DNA of 32,027 bases from Anaerolinea sp. (lineage in GTDB: Bacteria; Chloroflexota; Anaerolineae; Anaerolineales; Anaerolineaceae): contig JARKOV010000026.1 in the NCBI GenBank assembly GCA_029975965.1, forward strand, positions 1-32,027, read 5' to 3'. The notes beneath the pieces are model-generated. The model was not told where the DNA came from. It worked only from the letters and a program-made list of their open reading frames with translations, and did no database searches. The translations under genes were made by a program, and so were the position numbers. Shown here in pieces: positions 31,319 through 32,027 of this stretch; the stretch's first letter is position 1; each line of letters starts with the position of its first letter.

Positions 31319-32027
31319 TCAGCGACCGTCCAGATCCACAGCGCCCGGCGGACCGTCCAGCTCGATGTCGATGATCGTGTCGATCGCCTGCCGGTCTGCA
31401 TCCGGCACCCGCACCAGCAGCTCGCCGTTGGGCTTTTCGATGATCACCTCGTTCGAGGTCAGCGAGCGCACGCGCAGCACGCGCTGCGGCAGGTCGGGGA
31501 TGAGGATCGTATCCTCGGGCCAGTCGATCACATGGGCGTAGAGGTGGTTGTCGCGCCAGGTAAAACCGCCCCAGGGCTGGCTGGGGAACGGCCCGCCGCT
31601 TGTGGCGTACAGGCTCTCGCCGTATTCGGCCAGCCAGCGGCCCACCTGCGCCAGACGGCGGACCTGGCGGGCTTCGATCTGGCCGTCTGGCGTGGGTCCC
31701 ACGTTGAGCAGCAGGTTGCCGCCACCTGTCACCACGCGGACCAGCAAATGGATGATGTTGCGCAGCGAGCGCACCGACCGGTCGGGCATCCACCCCCACG
31801 ACTCAGCCAGCGCGTCACAGGTCTCCCAGGCGCGCTTCACGTTAAAATCGCCCACCTTGCGCTCCGGGGTGATGAAATCGCCCTCCCAGCCGCAGCGGTT
31901 GTTGATCACGATGTCGGGCTGCAGCGAGCGGATCATCGCGACCAGCTTTTCGCCTTCCCAAAACGGCCGGCCAGGGTAGCGCTTCTGCTGCGGCCATTGC
32001 GTGTCGCGCGAGCGCCAGCCGCCCGGC
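31319..32027 (-). CDS. Alpha-L-fucosidase-type protein (GH29), C-terminal part, cut by the window end
   Basis: The minus-strand frame is open from the window edge to TGA at 31319-31321, about 235 residues. It carries the last third of a GH29 catalytic barrel: GGWRSRDTQWPQQKRYPGRPFWEGEKLVAMI, then LQPDIVINNRCGW, FETC-like AWETCDALAESWGW, and GGNLLLNVGPTPDG, which is the best GH29 mark. A small C-terminal beta domain follows (from about SGGPFPSQPWGGFTW), lacking extra modules. GH29 enzymes release terminal alpha-L-fucose with retention. The nucleophile and acid/base region, the start and any signal peptide are outside the window. The 62-base gap to the methyltransferase start suggests the same transcript. 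Confidence 0.88.
   Translation of the reverse strand, partial: PGGWRSRDTQWPQQKRYPGRPFWEGEKLVAMIRSLQPDIVINNRCGWEGDFITPERKVGDFNVKRAWETCDALAESWGWMPDRSVRSLRNIIHLLVRVVTGGGNLLLNVGPTPDGQIEARQVRRLAQVGRWLAEYGESLYATSGGPFPSQPWGGFTWRDNHLYAHVIDWPEDTILIPDLPQRVLRVRSLTSNEVIIEKPNGELLVRVPDADRQAIDTIIDIELDGPPGAVDLDGR

Overview
This is a GC-rich, gene-dense bacterial window with no rRNA, tRNA, CRISPR array, transposase or phage gene that I can see. The protein set suggests Chloroflexota, probably class Anaerolineae. The reasons are the ThrRS sequence type, surface lipoproteins with Thr/Pro-rich linkers, an NBR1-Ig-like lipoprotein, a four-domain S1 protein, and many glycan-degrading enzymes without signal peptides. 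This placement is inference from family resemblance, not a search.

Layout. 1-759: 3' part of thrS with an in-frame TAA at 73-75. 901-4103 (minus): Nudix hydrolase, GH36 alpha-galactosidase-like protein and a four-helix membrane protein, one probable operon with a near-consensus promoter. 4260-5085 (minus): LysM lipoprotein with its own promoter and terminator. 5391-6756 (plus): SHOCT-like membrane protein and NBR1-Ig-like lipoprotein. 6899-10853 (plus): alpha/beta hydrolase, HemN/HemW-like radical SAM protein and HEAT-repeat protein, overlapping end to end, then a membrane-anchored HExxH metallopeptidase. 11079-12423 (plus): ribosomal protein S1 with a textbook promoter and terminator. 12496-14940 (plus): M19 dipeptidase, small membrane protein, second alpha/beta hydrolase.

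15086-16519 (minus): ferredoxin-NADP reductase-like flavoprotein, divergent from 16600-19936 (plus), which encodes a single-pass membrane protein and a split M16 peptidase pair. 20013-21948 (plus): acpS, metallophosphoesterase and ferredoxin-nitroreductase fusion, overlapping. 21967-32027 (all minus): GH5, an APH-fold kinase, an unrecognised protein, a DUF5107-TPR protein of about 1,095 residues, a PL22 oligogalacturonate lyase, a membrane protein, a methyltransferase and a GH29 alpha-L-fucosidase truncated by the window end.

How it works together. The right third, plus the GH36 gene on the left, looks like equipment for breaking down imported plant-type oligosaccharides (pectic oligogalacturonides, fucosylated and galactosylated chains). 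No transporter or regulator is in view. The least familiar unit is the overlapping hydrolase / radical SAM / HEAT cassette with its metallopeptidase neighbour. Its radical SAM protein has the cluster motif but lacks the HemW heme-binding signature. Other points to check are the nonsense codon in thrS, the apparent loss of the acid/base residue in the GH36 protein, two apparently leaderless transcripts, and several long near-perfect hairpins at gene ends. I could not compute codon statistics or run searches, so all family calls rest on motifs read by eye.
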